64,000 nt of DNA from Isoetes taiwanensis (Eukaryota > Streptophyta > Lycopodiopsida > Isoetales > Isoetaceae), in contig JAJEKV010000189.1 of NCBI GenBank assembly GCA_021234155.1, positions 1 through 64,000 on the forward strand, in the 5' to 3' direction. A program made the position numbers and the translations under genes. The notes under the pieces are model-generated. The model was not told the DNA's origin and ran no database searches. It worked only from the letters and a program-made list of their open reading frames with translations. Below are positions 34,282-46,691 of the stretch, piece after piece; within the stretch, counting starts at the first letter, position 1, and each line of letters begins with the position of its first letter.

Positions 34282-34925
34282 CTGTACAAAATTATGCAAA
34301 GCAGAAAGAGATAAAAGCCAAGCTTTATAAAGCGGTATTTTTTCTCATAAACAAGCTGATTAAATATCTCAGTAACATCCACTAAATGCTGCCTTCTTCT
34401 GTACCTGTAAAACACCTGAAAGTTCTTAACCGGTATGCACATTATCTTCTAATGGAAAAGAAACCGCTTACCATGAAGAAGGGTTGCAAAAATCGTGTCA
34501 GATGGTCGTTGTATCTTTAGAACTTTGCCACGCCATAGCCCTGCAGATCAAATCAAAGTATTTGAGAATTGCCTGGACCAGAAATCGCTGGAGATGACAT
34601 GTACTTTAGAAACTTCGGTGCCAAAAACTCACCGACTTTTGCGGTTCATTAATCTGTGGCAAAACCCCACCGAATCCCCAGAACCGAAATTTGTTTTGAA
34701 TGGGGTTGTTGCTTTGGGCCTGAAAATGTTGAAGATAACCCCGACCTCACGATTTAGAAACTCGGCTGATAACCTGACCTCTGCTTCAGAAACTGCCTCA
34801 AGAGAACTCGGTCCACCAACAGAAGGATAGAACAAATGGAAAACGAAGATCTCGAATTCAGAGAAAAAAAGAAATGGACTGTAGAACCCTAAAGCATGCC
34901 CTCTTTTCCACAAACCCTAAAATAA
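34282..34925 (-). pseudogene. Cornichon-homologue gene fragment
   Basis: The exon at 34404-34282 (123 bp, 41 codons, phase 0) reads YRRRQHLVDVTEIFNQL followed by EKKYRFIKLGFYLFLLCIIL. The KRQHLVDVTEIFN-L-EKK-R--KL signature is diagnostic of cornichon proteins, ER export cargo receptors of the COPII pathway. It has an acceptor TGTTTTACAG and a donor CAG|GTACAT. Two upstream exons are plausible on the same strand: 34540-34472, with acceptor CTGCAG and donor GTAAGC, and 34913-34625, ending at a GTGAGT donor. Their peptides do not look like the cornichon N-terminus, so the assembly may be chimeric. The N-terminal helices are missing and no C-terminal exon was found. It lies inside an insertion private to segmental copy 2, suggesting transported gene pieces. 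Confidence 0.75.
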
Positions 34926-36348
34926 GAGAGCTCGATGCTTGCATGTGTTTCCTGAGGACTAAAAAATAATTGGTTTTTTCATGGAGAAATATTCAAAGCT
35001 AAACCATTGCAAAATCATAGCTAATATGGCATTCGAATATGAGAATACAGTGTGCGCTCTAGATATACTGATTAGTATGCCTCGCACAATACGCCCATCA
35101 AATCATATGAAAACCATAGCAAAAACTGTACAAAAATACAAAAAAAACCCCTGTTATAATGCTACATATGGAACTCAAGATTGTGAGCTAAGCTGCTGTA
35201 CTTTGTAGAGGTCCATCTGCTGCAAATGGGCAAGTGGATATTCAGTGACAATGCCAAATTCCACTATAAAGAATGACAAATTTTGAAAGACATTATGGTG
35301 GCTTCTAGTGTACAATTGCAGAATTCACAAAATAGTCTTCTTCTCGCCCATGCACTAGGGATATCTAGCTTAACTTAGATTGTGGCTTTGCACTTATTTG
35401 ATTTGTAATTGGAGTAAAATCCTAACAACATAACAAACTCGAGTCCACATCTTTAATGTCACATCTAAAACATTATAGCACAGATCCAAAGAGTGTTAGC
35501 AAGTTCTTAGAGAGTATTAGAAAATCTAAGAAAACTAGCTAGCATTAAATATATGTTACTCTCAAACTTAAACCTTTAACGTCATTTAACCTCTTAAATT
35601 CAACTTTGACGTCTAATTCTTAAAACCTTCTATAGGTGCGTCTTTCGATTTTTAATTGATGGTGTAGTCTTTATTAAGGCTGATGTTGTTTTGTCTTTTA
35701 TGTGCAGCCTCTCTATGTTCTATTGAGTAGAAATGCACTACCATTATGATGCTTTTCATCTTGCACAATATGCACTATAGAAGATTCTTAAATTGTATTG
35801 GAAATGCTACCGTCTATTGCATTATTTAATGGGTTCTTACCAATGTCTGATGTATATATATGTATTGTATATATTGTAGAAGGCAAATATGAACTATAGA
35901 AGAATCTTAAATTGTATTGGCAATGCTACCTTCTACTGCATTATTTAATGGGTTCTTATCAATGGTTGGTGTATATATGTAGTGTAGAATGCAAGCTTTT
36001 ACATTTTCAATTGAATCCTATGTTTTGCAACATTCACCATCTGCCTATATTTTTCGAACTATTTTCTCGCGTGCATGCGAAAGTGAACTAGAGCAAGCTC
36101 TAATGTTATCTCTTTGTTGTTAGTTGGGGTTTAATTTTTGTTGCTAATCTAGTCTTTGAACATATGATCTACTAAAACTAGATAAAATATTGCAAGAATA
36201 TTACTGCAAGCATCTTTCATGATTGTCCACGTTATGTGCTTAAAGATATTAATAATGGATTACTATCTACAACATTTTCATGGGTTATGTAGATGCTACG
36301 TTTTAAAGATGCCACCAATGTCCTAGTATTAATTTAAATGCCTTACAA

Positions 36349-36699
36349 TTGTTTATTGGATTCAAATTAATGCCCCGATCAATTGGTTTTGTTGGATTCA
36401 ATTTCTTGCCTGGTCTTAACCCTATTGAATTTTATCATCACACTGTGACTTCCAGGGAAAAAATGTTGAAGCAGAGGATAGGAATGACGGAGCCTGGAAA
36501 TCAATTTAAAGATCTCATGTTATTTTTAAGGGATGCCTTTGTGGGGTATGGCAAGACCATTAGATATATACACAAGTTTCGTGCTCCTTCTTCGTTGCTT
36601 GCTGCGTCTCCTCCTCTCTCCATAGTGTTTTCTTGTTCAGATCATCTTCTCCATTCAACATTTGCTAAAGGCATAGTGATGCAACATGGATTTCATTAG
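36349..36699 (+). CDS. Shared block-C open frame, unknown protein
   Basis: The frame reads MLKQRIGMTEPGNQFKDLML followed by FLRDAFVGYGKTIRYIHKF and RAPSSLLAASPPLS. Versions occur in all three segmental copies: 29596-29781 (diverted by the hairpin block) and 46540-46697 (cut by a LINE). I recognise no domain. Preservation across copies may reflect recent duplication rather than selection. Confidence 0.3.
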   Translation: MFIGFKLMPRSIGFVGFNFLPGLNPIEFYHHTVTSREKMLKQRIGMTEPGNQFKDLMLFLRDAFVGYGKTIRYIHKFRAPSSLLAASPPLSIVFSCSDHLLHSTFAKGIVMQHGFH

Positions 36700-36802
36700 T
36701 CATTGCAATTTCACATAAACAATCGAATGCCTAACTCAATACATTGTTTCTTAACTCAATACATTGTTAGATCTTATGTTAATGCCCCTTGCTCTGTGGC
36801 AA

Positions 36803-37011
36803 CCTTGCTTGATCATATCATTAGAAGGAGTTCATGTAACACCAGTGGTCGATGGCTAGAGAGAGCTTTTTCTTATACAGTCTTGCGGAGTAGCTTGACT
36901 TGATGATATCTCTTCTAGTTGGTCCGGTTGGGTGGTAAATCGAGTACCATGTGGTGTTTTACTTTCTAATATGTTGATGAATTTGCGGGGAAGAATAGAG
37001 CATTCATAACA
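36803..37011 (+). repeat. Truncated 5' LTR
   Basis: Matches 40073-40280 at nearly every base, ending CATAACA here and CGTAACA there. The first about 440 bp of the LTR, including its TATA box, are missing, so the left boundary is a breakpoint rather than an insertion end. Confidence 0.85.
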
Positions 37012-37013
37012 AT

Positions 37014-37027
37014 TGGTATCGAGCTCG
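37014..37027 (+). promoter_or_regulatory. Primer-binding site
   Basis: TGGTATCGAGCTCG starts two bases after the LTR end. It fits the 3' end of initiator methionine tRNA with one base missing relative to the consensus TGGTATCAGAGC. Confidence 0.8.
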
Positions 37028-37819
37028 ATTCAGGTCTTTACCGTGAGTTGTGGGTGATGGAAGAGTTGGAAATTTGAGTGTTTTAGCAGCACTCAAGATA
37101 TCTTAAGGAAATAGGTTACCTCTTGTGCGGTATGAAGTTGATGTTTAAGGATTGTGATTAGAATCTTTAGATATTTCTTATTGCATCCCAGAAGGGGAGG
37201 AATTGATATGGTGCTACAGGGTATGGGATAAAGCCCGGAAAGGTTGGGGCCCATTGGATAACGATTTCCTTGACGGATCCGCCCTTTTGGCGTGTTGGTT
37301 AGTACTATAGAAAAATTTACTCTTGAAACCTTGTTATAAGCTTTGAATTTTGTCTAGATGGACTCGGGAAGAACTATTCTATATTTAGTTGTGGTATAGC
37401 AATGAGTGAGTTTTAAGAACTCATGTATTTCTATGAGGAATGACCAACAATTAAGTTCTAATTTTAAAAATCTAAAAACTGAAAAGCTTGACGGTAATGG
37501 TTCAATGCTAACTAAGTTCACTTTGGCATATTGGGTGGAAAATTTTTGTGAACTTATGTTAGGTGATCGTGATGCGATTAGCGATTCTTGGTTTTGTGAG
37601 GTTCTAAAGTTGTGATTGAGTTTTGAGAACATGGACATTAAGATGTAAATGAGACTTGCGGGGAGTATGAGCGAACTTTTGCGTAATTCCTTATTAACTA
37701 ATAAGGATGTCAAGTCCTCTAAGTAAATTGAGGCCATTTCTAATAGAACTGAAATGAAAACCTTTGTCGGGACAATGGATTACCAGAAATTTTTTAGCCT
37801 AAAGGCTGGACTTGAATAC

Positions 37820-37955
37820 TTCTAGTTGTGGATTCAACTAGGGTTGCAACCATGGATTTGGTTGTGGTAGATATTTTTAGTTGTGGATTGAACTAGGGTT
37901 GCAACCTGTGGTATATATTTCTGATTGTGGATTCAATCAGGGTTGTAACCATGGA
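37820..37955 (+). repeat. Three diverged direct repeats of about 50 bp
   Basis: TTGTGGATTCAACTAGGGTT and variants occur at about 37825, 37875 and 37925, each followed by GCAACC or GTAACC. The array is internal to the LTR element. Confidence 0.8.
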
Positions 37956-39628
37956 CTTTGTGGCGTTCGATGCGATATCCGGTCTCAAGGCATACCGCAT
38001 CGTCTGGCGGCCAAATCCGCCGGCCCGTCCGATCGGCGTGTGCGCTGGCGATACCCAAGCAAGGACACCCTAGGGGGCAACTTGCAACGGTGCGCACACT
38101 TGGCAATGCGCGCACCTTTAGACCTTTAACCCATTAAAGGTAGACCAAGGGTCATGGACAACCCTAAACCTAACTGATAGCCTACATAAGGCATTAAACC
38201 CTAACAGTCCCCTTTTTTTTTACGGACTCGATTGGCTACTGAGGAGTCAATTCCAACTCCCACGATCTGCCTGTGCGCCCCAGCTAGTCAGATCATTCCT
38301 CCGACCGCATCCCAAAGCAGAACAAGGACATGGACGCCTTCGGATCAAGAGGAGTGAACCAGGGATCAGATATTTGGTCGATCAAATAGCATAAACCTTA
38401 CTCCAGCCTTCGAATCAGTAGGGTTAGCCTATTAGATCACCCCTAGCAGCCAAGTAGATCCCGAGATTGATTTAACTAAAGAACCTAACTCTATGAGATA
38501 GATTAGTTCTTTATTATTTATTATGTTGATATGATGGACGGATGGATTCTGTGAACTCATTGTATTGGGAAGGGGGGTAGAGACCTAAAGCTTAGTAGAT
38601 GATGCTCCTAGTTAGTCCCTCTTAGTGCATTACTAGAATTAGGCTTTGGTGTACAAGAACCCCACCAGTTTGTGGGTGAAGGGGCCGACCGGCTTAGAAT
38701 GAGGTTAGTGTTGACCCCCTTGACCCGATCCCTACGGTGTGTAAGGCCCACCGGGGGATGAGTGACTAGGTCTAATGGCTTGCCACCGAGTGTGGGTAAG
38801 GCATGGGCTCGACACCGTGGGGTGGAGTTCACCCTCGGTGGGTTAAGTCGAATAAGGGCAGTGGCCCTCTAGTCACCTTGGGTCAGCATGTAGATCTCTG
38901 GAGGGAGTGATCCCTACCTGCCCCATCGGGACTGGGGAGATGTAACCCAGGAATAGCCCCTTTGGCTATGCACCCGGCGGGCTACAGTCAGGTCCCAACA
39001 CTTTTCAACCTACTCGCAAAGTGTGCACTTGGGGGGGCGGATGGAGTGGACAACCCAATGCCATGTTCTTATGCCAGCCCAATCCATTGTCATGATTCAT
39101 GCGCAATGAACTCACGGAGGCCCAAGCTTGTCAGTCCATCACGTAATTGAGCCTTGCAGGGGAGCTTCCTTTGTATTGTCTTGATCTTTGTCTATCAGAT
39201 GTTGAAGTGCCACCCCCGGGGTGGATATATGATGTTATATTCGGCGTGTATGTTTACGCTTCGCAGACTAGGTAGGCCCGAGGGAAGGCGGGGGTAAAAT
39301 GACCCCTTCACTCTTCCCAGCAATTGTGGACTCTAGGCGGTCACGCGGTGATATGTGGAGGGCCCGTATCAGCGTGGGGGAGTGGTGCGGGGATGAACTC
39401 TGTTTGTATACGGTGCGGGCATTATACGACTAGGGACGTCCTGAGACTTGATTATGTTATTCTGCTATATAATTCTTGATCGAGGAAATAAGTTTATTCC
39501 TAAGAACGGAAAGACTAACACGCTTTTCAAAAATTGATTGAAGATCAATTTTGAAAAGGGATCTTTGATGGTTTCCTTTCAGGTTTAATAATGATCGAGG
39601 ACGATCATGTTTTGAGAAGGGAAGGAAT

Positions 39629-40280
39629 TGATATGGTTTAAGGTTAATAACTAATAATGGTGCTCGGGGGAGTGGCCTTGCATGGAATAATATTTATTGA
39701 TATGATCAAGTAAGAAAGTCATTCAGTATGTCTATGTCTATGTCTTGATATTATCAAGGAGAGAGATAAAAATAAACCTTGACCTTTATTTAGAAGCAAA
39801 AAGGCAAAAAAGGTATTATTACCTATAAATAAAAGGACAACTTTGAGACGTGATATCTCCGCGAACACAACTCAGAAATCGGTGATCCTTACCTTCGGGG
39901 AAAGCCCTTGAAGTCTAGTTTCTAGATTGGGCTTGGTTACCTATAGATTCCTTATGGTTTGAAAGTTTGGCCCAGAAAGGTGCATAGGGGTCTAAGCTGA
40001 CTGCACAGCTAAATCTGCTTCTTCCTATGTTGTTGATGTGCCGGGCCTTACCTTCTAGTATCTTCTCTTGTTCCTTGCTTGATCATATCATTAGAAGGAG
40101 TTCATGTAACACCAGTGGTCGGTGGCTAGAGAGAGCTTGTTCTTATACAGTCTTGCGGAGCAGCTTGACTTGATGATATCTCTTCTAGTTGGTCCGGTTG
40201 GGTGGTAAATCGAGTACCATGTGGTGTTTTAATTTCTAATATGTTGATGAATTTGCAGGAAGAATAGAGCATTCGTAACA
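39629..40280 (+). repeat. 3' LTR
   Basis: Begins TGATATGG just after the polypurine tract and ends GTAACA, giving the expected TG...CA ends. The sequence to its right (CAGTGTGTACTAGAATTGCC) is ordinary flank, confirmed by the inverted paralogue near 52610-52630. Confidence 0.85.
39824..39831 (+). promoter_or_regulatory. TATA box in the 3' LTR
   Basis: TATAAATA lies about 195 bp into the LTR, in an A-rich context, consistent with the U3 promoter of a plant retrotransposon. Confidence 0.6.
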
Positions 40281-41225
40281 CAGTGTGTACTAGAATTGCC
40301 AATTCTTTCCAAACCTTTATCAGTCTCTTGATGAAATTATCATTGTAACCATTATGGACCGCAAGTGCTTTTTGTATGCATGCAAAAAGCAAAGGAGGTG
40401 TGTTGTGTCAGAATGATCCTAGCTACTTGATGCTATAGCTGCCATGTCATTCGATACAAATAAGAAATCGGCGGATAGCTACTTTAGGATTTCGATGGTG
40501 TACTTGAGATATGTGAAGTTGTATCACAAATCAATTTCTTCTCATTTACCCTGGTTGTTCCATGTTAGTTTTAACCTGCATCCATCTGCATAAACAAAGC
40601 TGTCAAATGGTTCATATGTTATTTCTTGGATGAATAAATGATCATTTTGTAAATTAAAACATTAATCTCATTTCAATCTCATTTCATGGATGTACTAAAG
40701 CAATTAGTAGAAGGGGCTTGACTGAACAAATTCAAAAACCCATAGAATCATAGTGGTGGCTCCATCTTCCCTACTTTACCACATGCATAAGCACCCATTC
40801 AAATTTCCAATGCAAGTGAATGAACATAGAACTTTCAATTAACACTGACTGGCCAACTGGGCATTTAGCTTGGGAGATATTTGGTTTTGCTATGGCCCTA
40901 CAAGAAGAACAGTATTATCGCTCTTTTCTTATTAGCATAGTCATGCATAACATTCCCTCATGAAATACAACAGTTTGAAACATTATAAAACAAAAAGAAT
41001 CATATGCAGCTGGAATCTCTTGCTTATCAGCGACTCAAAATGTAGCTGCAAATGCTGCTGCATAAACTATATATGGATTTTTATATCTATATTGATCTTA
41101 AAAGGCGCTGTTTGAAAGGGAATTATCAGTCTCTTGATGCAGGTTATAGAAAGATATAAATACATTCTTATCAAACAGGGAGACGAAACAACGAACTATA
41201 ACACCTAGGCCAGCTAGCTTACTCA
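40281..41225. repeat. Block D, inverted relative to 51670-52630
   Basis: The reverse complement of this stretch matches 51670-52630, from AATTGGCAATTCTAGTACAC through the CTGTTTGATAAGAATGTATT block near 41165. It contains no supported gene. The minus frame at 40126-40392 overlaps the LTR and is not credible. Confidence 0.85.
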
Positions 41226-42146
41226 AAAAACCCTTGATGCTAGGTAAAATTTTTCAATTCAAACTGTAACAGAAAAGGATGTAGTCGAAAAAACCTAAAT
41301 GTTCGTCCTATGACATTAAAAAAAATAACATTATTTGCACTATGCCCTCAAACTGCAAAGTATCATTTTGGATGCTTGACCTCCATGAACATTTCCCTTG
41401 TTTTCATGGAAATTTGTATATAGGCATTGCTCGCAACTTCCTGTCTATTGAAGTCTAACAAATGACATACTCTTACAAAGATGGCTAATTCAAATTAAAT
41501 GGGGCAAGGACCTACCAAATAATTGAGATGATGCATATCTATGGGCATATTGTTGATAATTCTAAATCCTAAAACCTTGGATTTCATATTTTGCGCAATC
41601 ATCTACACTGAAATACGTCAACATCATGCTTCCAGTTGGACTCGTTCGAAAACTCTTGCCAGATTGGTGAGCTTTTACTCTGTATCATGCCTTTTACCAC
41701 AGCAAGTGAACAATCAAACTTGAAATTTAGCATCTTGTTAGAAATCATGCATTTTGTAAGGAACATCCTCTTAAAATAAATGTGGTTGATGTTTGATGGC
41801 AAGACAATACATATACCTTGCATTCTACTGCACATCTCTCCAAAATATTGTCTATTCTCCTCATTTACAAATTTATATCGAACCTTAGAAAGATTTCTTT
41901 GTCAATTAAACAATCTCAATTCCTCGCCGCATAGCCACAATGATTTGGGACTTGCAATCAAAAAAACATATTTGCAATGATTAGTTAAATGAGACCCCGC
42001 TAAATCACGGAAGTGAGTGTATCACACTTGTAGAGAGCACACAATATATGGTTAGCATTTACTACTGACGAGAAATGAATTGCACTTGCATGTTCCTGTT
42101 TTGTAAGCGGTCAAAATGTGCATCAGTTTTGTAATCAATATGTTTA

Positions 42147-42324
42147 TCTGAGTAGCGATGGAGGGAGCAGAATATGTCCCTGCATTTGCATTATTGGCTA
42201 GTTGCAACGACGACTTGTAGGCCTCTAAGGCACCTGGCTGTGGAGACTTTTGGGGTAATGGCCCTTCTGCCGCATCTTCTTCCACATCTTTTTCCAATCT
42301 TATCTGAAACTGAACCTTCAACAA
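42147..42324 (-). CDS. Exon-like frame in block A, unknown protein
   Basis: The minus frame reads EEDAAEGPLPQKSPQPGALE followed by AYKSSLQLANNANAGTYSAP, before an ATCGCTACTCAG|ATAAAC boundary. The matching part of copy 2 (about 30860-31030) has frameshifts around the EEDA segment. Composition looks protein-like, but I recognise no family. Confidence 0.3.
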
Positions 42325-44195
42325 CTATGGAATAGTGTTGCCTGAAGGCGCATAGGCATTCAATGAAATTACGTTTGCAAATGCTATTTTACGATTTTTT
42401 TTGTTGGGAAATGAAGTTTTAATAAAATATAAGGGATTTTTATGGGTGCCAAACTATTGCGCATGGTCGTAAATATTTTAAAGAGGCTAAAAATAAAAAG
42501 GCAGTAAGAACCCTAAACCATGTTTCTCGAGCATATCATGATCGTCTTCCATTTCTGGCGCCATAACCATCGCCCAATAGCATAGCACATAACCTAACTG
42601 TCTGGGAAGAAAAAAAAATCGGCAGCATAGGGTGCGGGTTCCTTTTGTTTCTCCCATTCTTGTGCCGATTCCAAGCCGATTCTCATGCTGATTAGGAGGC
42701 AAGCCAATTTCTGAGCACTCGTTTCTCCATCTCAGAAAGGTTTTTCAAAATATTATTTCATTAAAATTCGTAAATGGCTGCAGATAGATTCTTTAAAAGA
42801 ATGGAGGCCTCCTCTAATCTTAAGGCAAGGATTTCTAGATCTGACCGAGGATCTCCCTGTTTTGAGTACAATTTTTTGCATATGGCTGGGATCCCTTAAG
42901 CATTCCCCCAGAGGTAAGCAATCTCTTTCTGAGATTGTAGATTTAGCTAGAAAATATGCTCTGTAGTCGCTTCTAAATTTTCGCAAATGCAAATACTCTG
43001 TTCCTTTGGGATTATCTTGCAGAGGATGAGGTTAAAGAAATTGCAACGGAGCCGCCAAGCATCCTTTTTTGTGGGTTGGATCTGAGCACCTGAAAGGCAT
43101 TTTTTCTCAGGGTTTTGAAGAGCGCACAAAGAAACAAAAATGAAGTGCTTTGAAGAATTTCAGATCCACTAGGAACAGTTTACTCTTTTGATAACGACTA
43201 TATGTAAGACTATCTATTCATCTTGGGCAAGTTTTTGTGCAGCTTTGACAAATTTTTGTGCAGCTGGTTTGATTCTTCGCCAGTAGGCCCAGCAAATATA
43301 AGGCAAAATATTAAGGTCATGAAGGAGATATGTTTGTGCATAATGTGCAATGGAAGGCGCCAAGAGAGGTGTGAGGTAAGTGTCTCTTGCTCATTACTTT
43401 TGGCATTATGCCAAGGAGAATTGGCTTGCCTAGAAATACCAATTGAGGAAATACATTAGAAAGTGTATTCAGAAGTTTATGGATGTTATCACTAACAATG
43501 TTGTTGCTTTCACGGAAGCATGATATATCAAGAATTCCTTTTCCAAATTGTAAGAAATCAAGGTAAAAAAGATATACCGAAGATAAGCACCAAAAATGCA
43601 GGGCCGAACTAACTCGGGTTATTTCTTAACCATAATTTGGCCCTAATGTCTTAGTCATCGCTTAGTAGCATAAGGAACTCAAGATTGTGAGCTAAGCTGC
43701 TGTACTTTGTAGAGGTCCATCTGCTGCAAATGGGCAAGTGGATTCACATTAAGTGACAATGCCAAACTCCACTATAAAGAATGACAAATTTTGAAAGACA
43801 TTATGGTGGCTTCTAGTGTACAATTCCAGAATTCACAAAATAGTCTTCTTCTTGCCCATGCACTAGGGATATCTAGCTTAACTTAGATTGTGGCTTTGCA
43901 CTTATTTGATTTGTAATTGGAGTAAAATCCTAACAACATAACAAACTCGAGTCCACATCTTTAATGTCACATCTAAAACATTATAGCACAGATCCAAAGA
44001 GTGTTAGCAAGTTCTTAGAGAGTATTAGAAAATCTAAGAAAACTAGCTCGCATAAAATATATGTTACTCTCAAACTTAAACCTTTAACATCATTTAACCT
44101 CTCAAATTCAACTTTGACGTCTAATTCTTAAAACCTTCTCTAGGTGCGTCTTTCGATTTCTAATTGATGGTGTAGTCTTTATTAAGGCTGATGTT

Positions 44196-45786
44196 GTTTT
44201 GTCCCCGTTTTTTTTTTTTTTTTTTTTTTTTAGGGTAAGAATTTTTTGATTAATGTAAAAATGGTACACGACCTTTTTGTGGGCTCCACAATAGGCCAGA
44301 TATGAAGTATACAATGCTCTTGGTCACCAGATAGAAAGAATTGTCACAAAAAAATACATGCAGCCATCAAACTGAAGAACTACCCTAAGATCAAGTCCAC
44401 GTACTATGCTCAAGGTTCTCAACCTCTTCTTCATCCCTGCAAAATGATATGCTCCTCAACCTTTTAGTTCTTCCAGTACTAGAGGGCATAGCCTTCTTCC
44501 CAGCTCTTGTAGGTACTATGGGAAGGTAATAGCACTTGTAGAGTGCAAAAATTATTCCTCAAGATCCTGAAGAACGCAACCGAAAGAATACCTAGAAGAA
44601 TAAGATATGTTACGAGTCGCTCTGGATTGTATGAGAATGCCTGAAAATCTGCCTTCTTCTCCTACTAGCAGTACTATAAAGGCTGACTTGCTCTTCGTAA
44701 ATGTACTCCACTACCAAGAAGCCCAGCCATAAGATTTTAAGCAAGTAGCCTTGTACTAGGCAAGATTGCCAACCTGTCTTCCCACTAGCAAGGTACTATA
44801 GGCCTTTCTCCAAGAGCTCCCTCCAATGCTAGAGCTAGCCGCTACTCCACTAGTATAACTGCCTCAACCTCTTCTCTACAATAGAGGTACTATAGACTAG
44901 GCTACTCTTTCCATGTAGAGCTTCAAGGCAAAGAAACATATATTTGATGATTTTGAATACTACGGGGAGAAAGCCAATCACAATTCCAATGGAAACTTTC
45001 GAGGAGAAGCCTCGACCAAATCTTCAGCCCCACTGGATCCATGGCTGCCCCCGTCATGAGGGTCATGACAAATAGGAGTTGCAGTGGACAAAATATCTGT
45101 TTCAATAATATCTGCCTCCTGAAGCACACCCCGAAAGATTTGAAGACATTACCATTTAAACAGTAAATGTGTTGCAGCTACAAGAGACACAGGGTCTCGA
45201 TCCGTATTTCTTGCTTTACCAATCTGCCTGTTACGGATCACCATGTCATCCTCGCCAGCTGGGATGGAGATGGGGTGATCCTATACCCTTACAAGCTTAT
45301 CTCAGTAAACAACACAGAAGCTTTGGAGCATTGTCATTAGTCTCACAAGAGACCAGCACGCATGCAGTGAGTGCAGCAAGTATAGACACTGTCCAAAACT
45401 AAAAAATATTACTGAAGTCTGCCCTTAAGGCTCTAACAACAGTTTTAAGAAAAACTATCTATTAGACTAGCTGGGAACCCGAATCACTTAGAAAATACAT
45501 AATATCTCTACTGACCTGATCAAAATCTCATACAAAGCATAACTTCACCAGTGGTTGCGGCATTTACCTTGGCAGAATGCACCTGTTGCACGAAATCCAT
45601 GGCAGACCGGAAAGCATAGATCCTGATGCATCTAAGGAACCGATGACCCAGCAATAGCAGCGATCTAAGCTGCTCTTCCAGCATCGAACACAAGCAAGAG
45701 AGGCCTGCAAGCAACGGGCGGCCGCTGCCGCCGCCCTACTGTGCGCCTAAGGTTAGGTCGACCATTTTTCCCCCTAAGGTTTTGTC
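44196..45786 (-). mobile_element. 1.58-kb retro-insertion with poly(A) and 8-bp target duplication
   Basis: GTTTTGTC at 44196-44203 and again at 45779-45786 flanks an insert that is absent from copies 1 and 2. On the minus strand the insert starts GGGGGAAAAATGGTCGACC, includes a GC-rich leader (GGCGGCGGCAGCGGCCGCC), and ends ATTAATCAAAAAATTCTTAC followed by about 25 A. The 3' end resembles plant L1 LINE 3' UTRs. A leader-proximal frame (45714-45520) has no recognisable domain. It is either a LINE/SINE-like non-autonomous element or a retrocopied transcript. Confidence 0.8.
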
Positions 45787-46691
45787 TTTTATGTGCAGCC
45801 TCTCTATGTTCTATTGAGTAGAAATGCAATAGCCATTATGATGCTTTTCATCTTGCACAATATGCACTATAGAAGATTCTTAAATTGTATTGGAAATGCT
45901 ACCGTCTATTGCATTTTATTTAATGGATTCTTACCAATGACTGATGTATATATATGTATTGTATATATTAGAAGGCAAATATGAACTATAGAGGATTCTT
46001 TAAATTGTATTGGCAATGCTACCTTCTATTGCATAATTTAATGGGTTCTTATCAATGGTTGGTGTATATATGTAGTGTAGAATGCAAGCTTCTACATTTT
46101 AAACGGAATCCTATGTTTTGCAACATTCACCACCTGCCTATATTTTTTGAACTATTTTCTCTGTGCATGCGGGTGAACTAGAGCAAGCTCTAATGCTATC
46201 TTCTCTTTTGTTGTTAGGTGGGGTTTAATTTTTGTTGCTAATCTACTTTTTGAACATACGATCTACTAAAACTAGATAAAATATTGCAAGAATATTATTG
46301 CAAGCATCTTTCATGCTTAAAGATATTAATAATGGATTACTATCTACAACATTTCATGAGTTATGTAGATGCTACCTTTTAGAGATGCCACCAATGTCCT
46401 AGTATTAATTTAAATGCCTTATAATTGTTTATTGGATTCAAATTAATGACTCGATCAATTGGTTTTGTTGGATTCAATTTCTTGGCTGGTCTTAACCCTA
46501 TTGAATTTTATCATCACACTGTGACTTCCAGGGAAAAAATGTTGAAGCAGAGGATAGAATGGCGGAGCCTGGAAATCTATTTAAAGATCTCATGTTATTT
46601 TTAAGGGATGCTTTTGTGGGGTATGACAAGACCATTAGATATATACACAAGTTTCGTGCTCCTTCTTCGTTGCTTGCTGCGTCTCCTCCTC

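Larger units (their letters stand above)
29940..36815. repeat. Segmental copy 2 (blocks A-B-C with private insertions)
   Basis: Block A spans 29940-31779, block B 32050-32669 and block C 35170-36815. They match 41245-47760 in the same order and orientation. Insertions private to this copy are the LINE piece at 31780-32049 and a 2.5-kb insertion at about 32670-35169. Confidence 0.85.
36803..40280 (+). mobile_element. LTR retrotransposon remnant without recognisable pol
   Basis: The element is bounded by a 5' LTR cut down to its last about 209 bp (36803-37011) and a full 3' LTR of 652 bp (39629-40280). TGGTATCGAGCTCG follows the 5' LTR, close to the initiator-Met tRNA primer site TGGTATCAGAGC. 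GAGAAGGGAAGGAATTG precedes the 3' LTR as a polypurine tract. The interior (2.6 kb) is partly GC-rich and contains no reverse transcriptase, integrase or protease motif that I can find. A plus frame at 37406-37615 is too weak to call gag. The flanks do not form a target duplication. Confidence 0.85.

Noticed and set aside
34495-34830. 111-codon plus-strand frame
   Set aside because: It is antisense to the cornichon-fragment exons, which have splice signals. It is best explained as a shadow.
37406-37615. Plus-strand frame resembling a gag start (KLDGNGS)
   Set aside because: The resemblance is a few residues only and the frame stops after 70 codons, too weak for a gag call.
37354-37737. 127-codon minus-strand frame inside the LTR element
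   Set aside because: It is antisense to the element's transcription and lacks any domain.
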